Below are positions 8,248 through 17,266 of a DNA stretch of 42,693 bases, in pieces (position 1 is the stretch's first letter; every line of letters starts with the position of its first letter). Below the pieces are notes generated by a model, which did not search any database, was not told the origin of the DNA, and saw only the letters and a program-made list of their open reading frames with translations. The position numbers and the translations under genes are program-made. The DNA is from Bacillus sp. AFS098217. GTDB taxonomy: Bacteria > Bacillota > Bacilli > Bacillales > Bacillaceae_G. The DNA is taken from positions 1-42,693 of the forward strand of contig NZ_NVPR01000054.1 of assembly GCF_002551815.1 (NCBI RefSeq), in the 5' to 3' direction.

Positions 8248-8447
8248 ATGCATAAACAAACTTTATGTTTTATCAAAAAAACATGAATTACTTATGCTAA
8301 ACCGTGAAAATTCTCCTTTGAAAGGGTTGTGGAATGGGATAGAAGGAAAAGTAGAAAATGGAGGGGTTTTTACATTGAATTCTAGATATGTTAACTGACA
8401 ATACGTGAAGCCATGAAAACTTGTTATGAATGCGTGACTTTTCTTTA
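8248..8447 (+). pseudogene. NUDIX hydrolase remnant
   Basis: ATG at 8248 opens MHKQTLCFIKK, then a stop. With a frame change in the seven-A run at 8275-8281 the sequence goes on as HELLMLNRENSPLKGLWNGI and EGKVENGG, the N-terminal half of a MutT/YvcI-like NUDIX protein up to the start of the Nudix box. The box itself is not recoverable; a short IREAM-like echo follows at about 8398. At least one frameshift and a 3' decay. No functional product is expected. Confidence 0.65.
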
Positions 8448-8595
8448 AGTCTTATTGGAGGTATCGTGATATTAAATAGGTATAATTGTACCAATCTACA
8501 AATGCTAATGATTATTCAAGCAACTCTTTCTATATACATAAATATATCTCTTCAGAGACACTTTATAAAAAACTGATTATGGAGTGAAAGGGATT

Positions 8596-9087
8596 ATGAA
8601 AAAAGTATTCGTATTATCATTGTATAATTCAATAAAAATACCACAAAAAACGAGATATTTACAGGTTATTATTTCCATATTCGTATTAGGACTGTTGACG
8701 TGTCCTCAAAAATCATTTGCTTCATTAAACGAAGATGTACCATTCTTGATTAACAATGATACATGTCCTAAGCAAAATGAAATAGGACATGTAAGTTCAG
8801 ATAGTGGCCTTATGGATGCATTGAATACAATTATTCCGAAAGTTTATAAAGATGAAAAGCATAAAGATTGGAAGATAGAAACTATAGCATATCTTCCAAA
8901 ATCACCGCATCCAGAAGCTTATTATGCAATGGCAAAACATTACTGCGGAGAGGAAATAGCTAATAATTCTTGGTTTGTAGAAATATTATTTCCGCAATAT
9001 CTACCAGCATACGATGCATCGCATGGACAAATCTTTGTGACTAAAAATAAACAGGAGAAATGGTTTGCTTGGTTTAGATTTCATTAA
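8596..9087 (+). CDS. Secreted hypothetical protein, 163 residues
   Basis: Starts at ATG 8596 after GGAGTGAAAGGGATT. The N-terminus is a long signal peptide: basic MKKV, a charged stretch, then a hydrophobic core (VIISIFVLGLL) and a plausible signal-peptidase site after SFA near residue 43. The mature part, about 120 residues, has four Cys or fewer and aromatic motifs such as WFVEILFPQYLPAYDASHG. I do not recognise the family. It is alone, with no operon partner; the homing endonuclease begins 120 bases later. Confidence 0.65.
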   Translation: MKKVFVLSLYNSIKIPQKTRYLQVIISIFVLGLLTCPQKSFASLNEDVPFLINNDTCPKQNEIGHVSSDSGLMDALNTIIPKVYKDEKHKDWKIETIAYLPKSPHPEAYYAMAKHYCGEEIANNSWFVEILFPQYLPAYDASHGQIFVTKNKQEKWFAWFRFH

Positions 9088-9195
9088 TTATTTGGAATGA
9101 ACATAATAAAAAAATTAACCCGGAATTAACATGTAGATCATACGTTCTCTTGATATGATATAAAAGAAAGTACATGTTTCATTTATATCTATTGA

Positions 9196-9959
<764 letters not shown>

Positions 9960-10013
9960 TTATAAAACTACAAATTGAGTTCATCTTGAAATCCAATTTA
10001 ATAATCAATATGC

Positions 10014-10058
10014 AATCAGTTCGAATGCTAAAAAAACTGCAAAACATTCGAACTGATT
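10014..10058. terminator. Strong 14-bp hairpin after the endonuclease gene
   Basis: AATCAGTTCGAATG (10014-10027) is the perfect reverse complement of CATTCGAACTGATT (10045-10058), with a 17-base A-rich loop. The T run after it is poor, so it may be a terminator for the endonuclease gene or simply a transcript-stabilising or mobile-element hairpin. Confidence 0.5.
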
Positions 10059-10132
10059 ATTTCAATAAAAACAAGACATACCAACAGAGTAGGCGGTTAA
10101 GTATCGTAATCATTAGTTACTTGTTTTTTACT

Positions 10133-10165
<33 letters not shown>

Positions 10166-10260
10166 AAAAGTAGCATTCCCTTGTCTCTAAATACAAGTAA
10201 ACTCTACAAAATGAGATGAGAGAGAAATATTTAGTCAAATTTGCTTTATATGCTATTTGT

Positions 10261-10460
10261 TTAAATCTTAGACATTTTCATGCTCATTTTATAAATAAGC
10301 GCGCCAGGATTTTTTGTAGCAATTCTTGAATCAAAAATCTCAAAGATTAAATTTAAATCGATTCATTTCATAAATTATATTTTGTTTTGATAAATTCTTT
10401 TAAATTTACACATGCAGTTTTTCATTCGTTTATATGTATATGATCTCTCATTATATTTTA
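10261..10460 (-). pseudogene. Decayed coding remnant, unidentified
   Basis: On the minus strand a single frame reads protein-like text: ERSYTYKRMKNCMCKFKRIY, then two stops, then IDLNLIFEIFDSRIATKNPG and ALIYKMSMKMSKI before a final stop at 10261-10263. The density of aliphatic and charged residues is unlike the flanking AT-rich noise, which suggests the 3' end of a lost gene. I cannot name the family. Confidence 0.25.
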
Positions 10461-10602
10461 TTTATTGAATATGGTTCAATTTGGACTTTACTTAAATTAC
10501 CACTTCGTTTACTGGTTTTTTGTAATTTTTATTTTAGTTGACATAATGTATCTCTACAAGCTTTTTTAGTTTTTTGCTATCTTGATGCTGTGTATGATCT
10601 AT

Positions 10603-11280
10603 TTACAGCAATGTTTCATTACTCATAATATATATGTTATAATCCTTGTTTTTCCCTAATAAACAGCATTGCTCTACATATGAAAACAAATCGTTATCAA
10701 CACCTATAAATGTAATGGTTAATTTACCACATAATTAATTGATTACACACGATGCCCATAATAAAGACATTTCCCATGGTTTTTATCGTTATTACTTATG
10801 AAAAAGCTAATATAATCATCTAAAATGATATTTTCGGCATTTAAAAATGATTCTCTAGCGTTTCTTACGGTTTCTCGCAGTGGCTGTATATAACTAAATG
10901 CTTTGTCACTCGCTATTAAAAAGCGTTGTTTCGCTTGTTTTGAAGTAAATTCAACTTTGAGCAGTTCATATAATTGTTGTTCTTCCACGTACAAAACAGT
11001 TTGAAATCGCGATAAATATTTTATATAACGCTGATCTACATCTTCAAGTAAGCGCATTTCCTTTGCGATTACATCAGTAATTAAAATCGGTGCATCTTTA
11101 ATATAATTCAAAAAATAACGTTTCATTATGCTGAAAGTACGCTTTTTCGTGAATTGAAATAGAAGATGTATCATAGAAATAAATATTTTGTCTTTCAAGA
11201 ATAATATCTATTATCTCTTCTAATTCTGTAACAAAATATGTATGTAGTTGAATAAAGTTTGTTAATTCTGGAGATGTCAA
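10603..11280 (-). pseudogene. PIN-domain nuclease gene, multiply frameshifted
   Basis: Starts at TTG 11280, overlapping the ImmA/IrrE stop by TTGA, with GGAGAT upstream. Read across the breaks it gives a PIN-like protein of some 220 residues: IYFYDTSSISIHEKAYF (first Asp), ITDVIAKEM (acidic residue), DKNHGEMSLLWAS (resembling the family's D-x-N-R-G-E-x-S-L-L-W block) and TFIGVDNDLFSYV (late Asp). Breaks: an extra base at about 11105, a missing G at about 10778, and an in-frame stop near 10738. The frame resumes to a stop at 10603-10605. It would be the RNA-cleaving partner of the neighbouring XRE/ImmA pair. PIN assignment rests on motif placement, so it is probable, not certain. Confidence 0.55.
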
Positions 11281-12058
11281 TTCACGCCATCTCCCTTCAC
11301 CTTATAGAAATAGCGCTTTATTTCTTCCAACACTTGTTTATTTGCCTGCTGTGCTGCTTCTGGTAATGTTTGTTGCTGCATCATTTTTTCTATTTTCCCT
11401 AAATTAATAACATTGCTGCGCTCGATCATATACGAATCAATGCCTAGCGCTTCAAATTCTTTATGATAATCAAATTTTTGATCAAAATTTTTCTCAATTG
11501 TAGAGTAATCAATTAGCTGCAATTCATACAGACGAATTAATATCGCTTTAAAAGGTGCTTTAAAACGACTCATACATGGAAATATTTTATGTAATGTTGT
11601 TTCATCATTTTTTTCAAAACCATTATAAAAAGTAATTAATTCATGTTGATCAATTAATAGTAGCGAAACAAAATAATCTGCTTTTCTTTCAGTGTGACTT
11701 TTATCAAGGCCGGCATGTACAATATGTAGTTTCCTATCTAACTCTTGGAGTGAAATTAAATGATATAATTCATGAAACAAGCTAAAATTTTGATAAATTC
11801 TAGGTTGATACGTATTCACATAACAAATGTATTTCTCTGTATCTGTTGCACGAATAAAACCACCCAAAGACTGATCTTGAATTGGTGCTTCAATAAAAAA
11901 TGCTGCGTTGCGATATATTTTTTAGCACCTTCAATCATTGTCCAACCTTTTGGATGGTAATATTGTAAATATTTTCTTATTAAGTTTTCTACTTCTAACT
12001 TAATCTTTTTATTTTCCTCTATAATTTGGGGAAGGTCTACAAAATTAAGTTCAGACAT
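11277..12058 (-). pseudogene. ImmA/IrrE family metallopeptidase, frameshifted
   Basis: Starts at ATG 12058, overlapping the end of the XRE gene by 8 bases (ATGTCTGA), with AGGGGTG upstream. The N-terminal frame runs to KKYIATQHF and then shifts in a run of six A/T pairs (11895-11900): one added base gives FIEAPIQDQSLGGFIRATD and joins the second frame. The zinc-protease motif LFHELYHLI (HExxH) lies about 100 residues in, followed by E-R-K-A-D-Y-F, the third ligand region of the COG2856 family. Such proteases cleave a partner XRE repressor in ICEBs1, phages and Deinococcus IrrE/DdrO. As given it is broken just before the active site. Confidence 0.8.
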
Positions 12059-12407
12059 GCGATTCACCCCTATTATAAATCTCAATAAGATCACAAAGTT
12101 TCGTTAATTGACGTAGTCCCTCTTCCCCACTCTCTGATAACATTCCACCTGCTGAAAATAGAAAGGCATGCTCTTCTTGACCTTTAACCGTATTATGAAA
12201 ATCCTCTTTCATAAAAAATGTATGCTCATGTCCTAAACAATCCGCTAAATTTGCAGCAAAATCATAAATTCCATTCATTCTTTTTCCATTTAGGTAATCT
12301 AAAAAGTTCGACTCAGACATCCCTAGTCTTTTGGCTAAGCGCTTTCTTTTCAAACCTTCAGCCTCAATATATTGGTTCATATTCTTTACGATAAATTGTA
12401 AATACAT
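12051..12407 (-). CDS. XRE-family helix-turn-helix regulator
   Basis: A 118-residue repressor-like protein from ATG 12407, chosen because AAGGAAGTGAAAGAA precedes it; an in-frame ATG lies ten codons earlier. The N-terminal helix-turn-helix is clear: LKRKRLAKRLGMSESNFLDY then LNGKRMNGIYD (about residues 20-50). The C-terminal half (KGQEEHAFLFSAGG onward) is probably the dimerisation or protease-sensitive segment. Its stop overlaps the ImmA/IrrE start, and that gene's stop overlaps the PIN gene start, so the three formed one translationally coupled operon. The XRE protein would repress the operon until cleaved by the protease. It is the only intact member. Confidence 0.8.
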   Translation of the reverse strand: MYLQFIVKNMNQYIEAEGLKRKRLAKRLGMSESNFLDYLNGKRMNGIYDFAANLADCLGHEHTFFMKEDFHNTVKGQEEHAFLFSAGGMLSESGEEGLRQLTKLCDLIEIYNRGESHV

Positions 12408-12480
12408 TTCTTTCACTTCCTTTTTTATGTGATACATTTTATTTTTATTGATACTGAAAGAATTCTCTTAAATCGAAGAA

Positions 12481-12520
12481 TAAAGCCACCCCCTGGATAT
12501 TCATATAGAAAGCGGCTTTA
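12481..12520 (-). terminator. Probable terminator after the DUF1992/DUF1963 unit
   Basis: TAAAGCCAC (12481-12489) and GCGGCTTTA (12512-12520) pair at 8 of 9 positions. Read on the minus strand the second arm is followed by TTATTC. It would end transcripts coming from the DUF1992 gene before the XRE operon. Confidence 0.5.
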
Positions 12521-12527
12521 AATTTCC

Positions 12528-12668
12528 TCAAAAACAATCCCGATTATAAAGTACATTTGTAAAATCTAAATTTATCAAGTCTTCTTTTCTTATAAAGAAA
12601 TTTGCAACGCCGCAATCTCCCCACATAATCCCTAAAGAATCATCTGTATCTATTTGCAGCAGTAAAAA
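12528..12668 (-). pseudogene. DUF1963 (YwqG-like) C-terminal fragment
   Basis: Directly after the DUF1992 stop, and in the same reading frame, the minus strand encodes [20 protein letters not shown], then [19 protein letters not shown], ending at TGA 12528-12530. The LLQIDTD...MWGDCG...FFI...EDL pattern is the characteristic C-terminal end of DUF1963 proteins (about 250 residues when complete). Only the last 45 residues remain and there is no start, so it is a 5'-deleted remnant abutting the DUF1992 gene. Confidence 0.6.
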
Positions 12669-13076
12669 TTAACGATCCAATTTCACTCTCATTTTTTGTG
12701 CTGATGGCGGACAAATCAAGTTATATTCTAAAATCTTTTTATTAATTGTACGAACTAATTTAGCTGCTTCTTTTGAATCTATATTCTCTTCTAGTTTTTC
12801 TTTTAGTTGATCGATTTCTTTCGAGAGCTCAATCCACCTAGGTAAAACATGATTATCTTTCAATGTTTTATAAAGTTGTTTTTCAGGATTATACGAAAGG
12901 CTTTTATCAATATTAAGTGGTTTCCCCTTACCAGGGAGGTCATCGAAAACTCCTGATTTTTCTGCACGTTTAACGATAGAACTAATGTGATCTTCATATG
13001 TGAAATCCCAAACCTTCTCATCTTTTACTAAAATCTCTTGTTTTTTTAGTTCTTTATCTAAATTCTTTTGATTCAT
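12669..13076 (-). CDS. DUF1992 (DnaJ-homologue-domain) protein
   Basis: A 135-residue soluble protein of the DUF1992 family, once described as a DnaJ homologue subfamily C-like domain. The core is recognisable: the segment ending in V-K-R-A-E-K-S-G-V-F-D-D-L-P-G-K-G-K-P-L (about residues 38-57) followed by a helical region with L-P-R-W-I-E-L and a conserved ending Y-N-L-I-C-P-P. Start at ATG 13076 with GGAGAGA before it; an in-frame ATG five codons upstream precedes that site. Function is unknown in bacteria. It runs into the DUF1963 remnant, which suggests a deletion endpoint right after its stop codon. Confidence 0.85.
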   Translation of the reverse strand: MNQKNLDKELKKQEILVKDEKVWDFTYEDHISSIVKRAEKSGVFDDLPGKGKPLNIDKSLSYNPEKQLYKTLKDNHVLPRWIELSKEIDQLKEKLEENIDSKEAAKLVRTINKKILEYNLICPPSAQKMRVKLDR

Positions 13077-13371
13077 ATTCTCTCTCCTCATTTCTTTTTA
13101 AAATAACGTTTTTGAATTGTTCAGTGCTAACAAACCGTCAGAAAGATTTTTACGCAACCAAATCTCGTCATGACCGCCTCAAAACTCATTGTAGGTAATT
13201 TAGGTATTCTTTTTCTTTAAGTGTCTTATATAGGCTTCTACTAGCTTTTATTCTCAAGGATGCCAGCTGCCATATACATACGAAATCGTAACGTATTTTT
13301 ATAGGTACTTCTTTTTTTATAAATAAATTCCTATATAAACAAGGTCATAATATTGTATATTTTATGAACAA

Positions 13372-13405
13372 AAAAACACACAAACAATATAGTCTGTGTG
13401 TTTTT
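13372..13405 (-). terminator. Rho-independent terminator
   Basis: AAAAACACACA (13372-13382) pairs perfectly with TGTGTGTTTTT (13395-13405). On the minus strand the hairpin is followed by a T run. It overlaps the last codon of the 13404-13781 gene and ends the patatin transcript. Confidence 0.85.
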
Positions 13406-13781
13406 ATTCTTTCTCAGCAAGGTAGTAAAGTAATAATTTACGTGCCTTTTCATAATACATATAGTCTCTATAAAATAACGGATAGTTTTCAATCTTTTTC
13501 TCTAGAAAACGAAATTGTTTATATTGCTCAAAAAATGATGTGCGCAGCAAATTGATTTGATGAAACGGAATTTTTTCTGCCTTTCCATTTAGGACATAAC
13601 TTAAAGTTCCCGCAATATTCATCCAGTAGATGTTAAGGGCAGCACTTAAACAATCATCTTCAGAAAATGCGTCTTTAAAATCTTTACGCATGTTGCGTAC
13701 ATCACGACACGGAAATGGCTGATATAAAGAATCATGTAGTCTCTGTAATTCTTCAAAAATTACTTTTTTCCCTAGTATCAA
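13404..13781 (-). CDS. Hypothetical protein, 125 residues
   Basis: A soluble, helical protein with many aromatic residues (QYKQFRFLEKKIENYPLFYR) that I do not recognise. It starts with TTG 13781, with AGGGGTGAACAA at good distance. It lies 19 bases after the patatin stop, in the same direction, and shares its terminator, so the two are co-transcribed. Two cysteines and a W-M-N-I-A-G block near residue 55 are the only notable features. The tight coupling to a phospholipase suggests a partner or accessory role, but that is only context. Confidence 0.65.
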   Translation of the reverse strand: MILGKKVIFEELQRLHDSLYQPFPCRDVRNMRKDFKDAFSEDDCLSAALNIYWMNIAGTLSYVLNGKAEKIPFHQINLLRTSFFEQYKQFRFLEKKIENYPLFYRDYMYYEKARKLLLYYLAEKE

Positions 13782-13800
13782 TTGTTCACCCCTATCGTTA

Positions 13801-14652
13801 TCATTTCTGTATCCATTTTAATAACTGTCCATATTGATTCTTTGCATCCTGATACCCAAGATTATATAAATTAACAAGCTTGTCTTTATTTCTTTCAATC
13901 CCACTTATAGGAAGCTGGACACTTGGTTGAATGACAAAAAAGTTATCTTTTTGTTCATTAGAACTCATATAAGAAATTGTTTCATTATACAATCGATAAT
14001 GTTCTACTAAGAGCTCTGATATTTTCGGATAACGTCTATATAATAATTTAGCCATCGATGAAAATCTATTCCGATGTTTTATATATCCTTTTGGCTTTGT
14101 CATAATCACAACATTTTTGCGAAAACCATCCTCTTGCGCCTTTCGAATAGGAACAGGGTCAATTATCCCGCCATCTAATAATTTTTTACCATCATAATCT
14201 ACAGCAGGTGCAATAAACGGTACAGAACTGGATGCACGAATAATTTTTAATATATCATTTCCATGCTCGTGTTTATTATAATAAACAGCTCTTCCTGACT
14301 CACAATCCGTTGTCCCAATTACAAACTGCTCACTTGTATCAAGAAAGGTTTGAAAATCAAATGGTACAATTTGATTTGGTACTTCATCAAAAAGAAAATC
14401 CATACCAAATAATTCCCGTTTCCGTATGAAGTTTCGATACGAAATGTAGCGATGATCAGACACTAGCTCTGTATTTACTTTTTTATTTCTTCCTTTTTGA
14501 CGCGATAAGTACGTTGCACCCATGCATGCTCCGGCAGAAACGCCAACTACATAGGGGAAAAATACTTCATTCTCCATAAAGTATTCGAGTACTCCTGCAG
14601 TATATAAGCCTTTCATTCCTCCGCCTTCTAATACTAAACCGATATTTTTCAT
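13801..14652 (-). CDS. Patatin-like phospholipase (YjjU type)
   Basis: A 283-residue serine hydrolase of the patatin family, which attacks acyl esters of lipids. All catalytic elements are visible: oxyanion hole GGGMKG (residues 10-15), nucleophile GVSAG (38-42) and the dyad Asp in DGG (about residues 166-168), followed by D-P-V-P-I. The length and the short C-terminal domain match the bacterial YjjU-like group. There is no signal peptide, so it is probably cytoplasmic or peripheral. Start at ATG 14652 after AGAGGG. It is first in a two-gene unit with the hypothetical protein at 13404. The physiological substrate is unknown. Confidence 0.9.
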   Translation of the reverse strand: MKNIGLVLEGGGMKGLYTAGVLEYFMENEVFFPYVVGVSAGACMGATYLSRQKGRNKKVNTELVSDHRYISYRNFIRKRELFGMDFLFDEVPNQIVPFDFQTFLDTSEQFVIGTTDCESGRAVYYNKHEHGNDILKIIRASSSVPFIAPAVDYDGKKLLDGGIIDPVPIRKAQEDGFRKNVVIMTKPKGYIKHRNRFSSMAKLLYRRYPKISELLVEHYRLYNETISYMSSNEQKDNFFVIQPSVQLPISGIERNKDKLVNLYNLGYQDAKNQYGQLLKWIQK

Positions 14653-14842
14653 GTATACGCCCTCTGCACTTGTTTCTTGATTTTATTAATAATTCTATTT
14701 TAGCACAAGATATTATGATGAAGTATTAATAAATTCATTGCATTTTCTTTAAAAAGCTCTTGCTGTATTGTAAGAATCTATTACTCTATAACGTGATACA
14801 ATAAAAGTAACTCATTCCATAGATCTAAAGGAGGAATTTCAT

Positions 14843-15220
14843 ATGGGTTTATTTAGCGGTATTTTAGGAAATGCGTCTGATGCGAATACAGATAGTGTAG
14901 AACGTGACTTACAAAAGATTATGCTTGATGATGAACAAGTTGAACATGCCTATAAACTAATTCGTGATTTAATTGTATTTACAAATCGCCGAATGATTTT
15001 AGTAGATAAACAAGGAGTAACTGGTAAGAAAACAGAATATCATTCTATTCCTTATAAAAGCATTACACAATTTAGTATTGAAACAGCAGGTCATTTTGAT
15101 TTAGATGCAGAACTTAAAATTTGGATATCTAGTATGGAGCAACCAATTACAAAAGAATTTAAAAGTGACGACAGTATTTTAAGCGTTCAAAAAGCATTAA
15201 CAAAATATACAACAAAATAA
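14843..15220 (+). CDS. Bacterial PH-domain protein (bPH_1, DUF1696)
   Basis: A 125-residue single-domain protein of the bacterial pleckstrin-homology family. Diagnostic segments: DDEQVEHAYKLIRDLIVFTN, then RRMILVDKQG and Y-H-S-I-P-Y-K-S-I-T-Q-F-S-I-E-T-A-G, the usual strand order of bPH_1. Members form ring-like oligomers and occur widely in Firmicutes; no enzymatic role is established. AAAGGAGGAATTTCAT gives an excellent start. It is a single-gene unit, divergent from the patatin gene; a TACAAT-like -10 lies near 14797. Confidence 0.9.
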   Translation: MGLFSGILGNASDANTDSVERDLQKIMLDDEQVEHAYKLIRDLIVFTNRRMILVDKQGVTGKKTEYHSIPYKSITQFSIETAGHFDLDAELKIWISSMEQPITKEFKSDDSILSVQKALTKYTTK

Positions 15221-15329
15221 CATCTTGTATTTTTATGCGAAAACAAAAGTGTTAACCCCGTATTTTTTGGAACAACATGCATCAATTTCTTTTAAAAATA
15301 CAAAAAAACTATTTTCTTATATTATATAA

Positions 15330-15374
15330 AGAGGGATAGAAAATACAGATTTACTCTGTTTTATCTATCCCTCT
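15330..15374. terminator. Long hairpin terminator between convergent genes
   Basis: AGAGGGATAGA (15330-15340) pairs perfectly with TCTATCCCTCT (15364-15374); the inner bases (TACAGA/TCTG) can extend the stem. On the minus strand it is followed by TTATATAAT. It ends the GNAT gene and probably also the bPH gene. Confidence 0.75.
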
Positions 15375-15385
15375 AAAATCTATTT

Positions 15386-15856
15386 TTATACTGCCTTGAT
15401 ATAATAAACAAGTGTTGTATGATCATTCAATTTCTTTCTTACGCCAGTCTTAGTGTAACCCATTTTTTCATATAAATAACAATTACGTTCTTCCTCTAAA
15501 ATGGTGTCTAGTTCCCAACTAGTTGCTTGAGGGAACATCTCCTCTATTAAAAGCATCACCTTCTGAGCTACCCCTTTTCCTTGATAAGTAGGCAAAATAA
15601 ACATAGGACTTATCCGAAATTGCGTCTGCTTTTTCCAATGAACAGATATAGCTCCCGCAAGGATATCCCCAACTAATATTTTATAAACTCTACCATACGG
15701 ATTATTTATTCTTGTAATTACTTTATCGACGGTTTCATTTGCAGGATTTGTCTCGTAATCCTTATATTTTTCTAGTAACGGCATAAATGCCTGTACTTGA
15801 ATATTAAAAATATATTCTGCATCCAACTCTATCGCTCTTTCTAATGCTATTTTCAT
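15386..15856 (-). CDS. GNAT family N-acetyltransferase
   Basis: A 156-residue GNAT protein, which transfers an acyl group from acyl-CoA to an amine. The CoA-binding motif A is seen as the segment I-L-P-T-Y-Q-G-K-G-V-A-Q-K-V-M (about residues 87-101), with the Q-x-x-G-x-A pyrophosphate loop; the C-terminal Y-E-K-M-G-Y block is also present. Start at ATG 15856 after AAGGGAG. It follows the YfiT-type gene by only 7 bases and is the last gene of the 16939-15386 run, probably one operon of two acetyltransferases and a thiol transferase. Substrate unknown. Confidence 0.85.
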   Translation of the reverse strand: MKIALERAIELDAEYIFNIQVQAFMPLLEKYKDYETNPANETVDKVITRINNPYGRVYKILVGDILAGAISVHWKKQTQFRISPMFILPTYQGKGVAQKVMLLIEEMFPQATSWELDTILEEERNCYLYEKMGYTKTGVRKKLNDHTTLVYYIKAV

Positions 15857-15863
15857 AACTCCC

Positions 15864-16385
15864 TTACCATCCTAAACGTTTTCGTAAAGAAGTAATATGT
15901 GCAGTATGATGACGACCGTGCCATGCGTATAATCCAATTGCAACCGCAAGCTTTGTCTCTCCTGATTCCGGATGATTAAACGTTTTTTCTAGATCAGCAG
16001 CTTCTAAAGAATATAATAGATTCACCCATCTTTTATGTAATGATTCTAACAATACAAGCGAAACATCTACTGGTAATCTTGAATCTGGAAGCTCTGCCCA
16101 TTTTTCTTCTCTATACGGCTTAATCGTTGGATTATTTTCTGTAAGTGCTAACTTAAATCGAATATAACTATTCATATGACTATCAACGACATGATGAACA
16201 ACTTGACGAACTGTCCATCCACCAGTTCGGTACGGTGTATCTAACTGATGTTTATCTAAATCCTTAATTGCCTTTGTTAATTCGTGAGGAAGATCCTCAA
16301 TTTCTTGAATCCATTTGTCTATCATTTCTTCTGTAATATTTTCTTCATAAGTAAATTGCCCAATTGGATAACGTAAATCCTTCAT
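15864..16385 (-). CDS. bstA: DinB/YfiT-family putative bacillithiol transferase
   Basis: A 173-residue four-helix protein of the DinB/YfiT superfamily. The metal-binding histidines are in place: V-V-H-H-V-V-D-S-H (about residues 65-73) and W-H-G-R-H-H-T-A-H (about 154-162). The opening LRYPIGQF matches B. subtilis YfiT (BstA), a metal-dependent bacillithiol S-transferase for detoxifying electrophiles. B. cereus-group bacteria make bacillithiol, so the assignment is sensible. It lies between two GNAT genes in the same direction; acetylation after thiol conjugation would fit mercapturic-acid-type detoxification, but that is inference. Confidence 0.85.
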   Translation of the reverse strand: MKDLRYPIGQFTYEENITEEMIDKWIQEIEDLPHELTKAIKDLDKHQLDTPYRTGGWTVRQVVHHVVDSHMNSYIRFKLALTENNPTIKPYREEKWAELPDSRLPVDVSLVLLESLHKRWVNLLYSLEAADLEKTFNHPESGETKLAVAIGLYAWHGRHHTAHITSLRKRLGW

Positions 16386-16417
16386 TGTATTGTACCCCTT
16401 TTGTTTAAAAGTTCTAT

Positions 16418-16939
16418 TTATACTATGTTAGTATATTTCCAAATGTAATAAATGAAATCCATTTTTTGACCGTTTAAATCTATAAATCCTTTATCGATTG
16501 AAATACGTGAAAAGCCGTTTTTTTCTAATACTCTTTGCGAAGCGATATTATTATTTGTTGTTTTTGCATGAATTTCAGTAACTTGATAGCTGACTGCTTG
16601 ATCTAGAAGTAACTTTACCGCCGTAGCTGCGATGCCTCTTCTAAGAAACTTTTCTCCCACACGATAACCTAAATACCCTAATTGTTTCTCTTTCTCTATA
16701 TCTACTAAATTTATGCGACCAACAATTCTATTCTCCATATTACGGACGAGGTAAAAGTAAGAAATTCCTTCTTCTTGTTCTTTTAATAGCTCATCAAGTT
16801 GTTGCTGAAATACCTCATAAATATAATAATCCGTACCACGACTTGGTACCATTTTTTCGAAAAACTCTCTGTTATAGCATTCAAAAGCAAATAATTCTAC
16901 AGCATCTTGCTGCTGTAGCTTTTCTATGTACACTTCCAT
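16418..16939 (-). CDS. GNAT family N-acetyltransferase (RimJ/RimL-like)
   Basis: A 173-residue GNAT protein of the RimJ/RimL type. Visible features: [19 protein letters not shown] (about residues 91-109), the CoA-binding R-x-x-G-I-A loop, and the late N[12 protein letters not shown] block typical of this group. Such enzymes acetylate protein N-termini, amino sugars or small molecules; nothing here selects one. The ribosome binding site is weak (GGGATGAGTG). It is the first gene of the run ending at 15386. Confidence 0.85.
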   Translation of the reverse strand: MEVYIEKLQQQDAVELFAFECYNREFFEKMVPSRGTDYYIYEVFQQQLDELLKEQEEGISYFYLVRNMENRIVGRINLVDIEKEKQLGYLGYRVGEKFLRRGIAATAVKLLLDQAVSYQVTEIHAKTTNNNIASQRVLEKNGFSRISIDKGFIDLNGQKMDFIYYIWKYTNIV

Positions 16940-16962
16940 TCATCACTCATCCCTTTTTCAAA

Positions 16963-17070
16963 TCAGCTAACTATTATATGTTCTTCTCCTAAGAATAAAT
17001 ATCCTGCTACTAAATTTTCATTATGTTCTTTTCATCCAACAGTATGATTTCCTTTTTCGCTTTTATTCAT
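16963..17070 (-). other. Possible small gene interrupted by in-frame TGA
   Basis: A frame starts at ATG 17070 with AAGGGGAAGG just before it and reads MNKSEKGNHTVG, TGA, KEHNENLVAGYLFLGEEHIIVS, stop at 16963-16965. The part after TGA is protein-like and the ribosome binding site is strong, so a 35-codon gene with one point mutation to TGA is the simplest reading. It may equally be chance. No family known to me. Confidence 0.25.
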
Positions 17071-17189
17071 CCTTCCCCTTCATTACAAGTACCGTATGAG
17101 AAAATAGCCCACATGCAATGCCTATCTAATAAAGTCGTGATTGATACTAATAGCTTGAATTACGCTCTCCTTTCTTCGTGAAATAGAAA

Positions 17190-17218
17190 AAGGCAACCGA
17201 TTTAATATCGATTGCCTT
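17190..17218 (-). terminator. Rho-independent terminator
   Basis: AAGGCAACCGAT (17190-17201) pairs with ATCGATTGCCTT (17207-17218) at 11 of 12 positions. On the minus strand the hairpin is followed by TTTCTATTTC. It ends the methyltransferase gene. Confidence 0.8.
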
Positions 17219-17266
17219 GAAATACGTATATTTTGTTTAGTTCCTATGCCACTAAGCTCTATGCTA

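Noticed and set aside
10014-10058. Hairpin considered as a CRISPR-like or attachment-site repeat
   Set aside because: Only one copy, no spacer pattern, no integrase; fits a terminator-like hairpin better.
16963-17070. Selenocysteine reading of the in-frame TGA
   Set aside because: No selenocysteine insertion hairpin follows the TGA, and no Sec machinery is evident; a point mutation is simpler.
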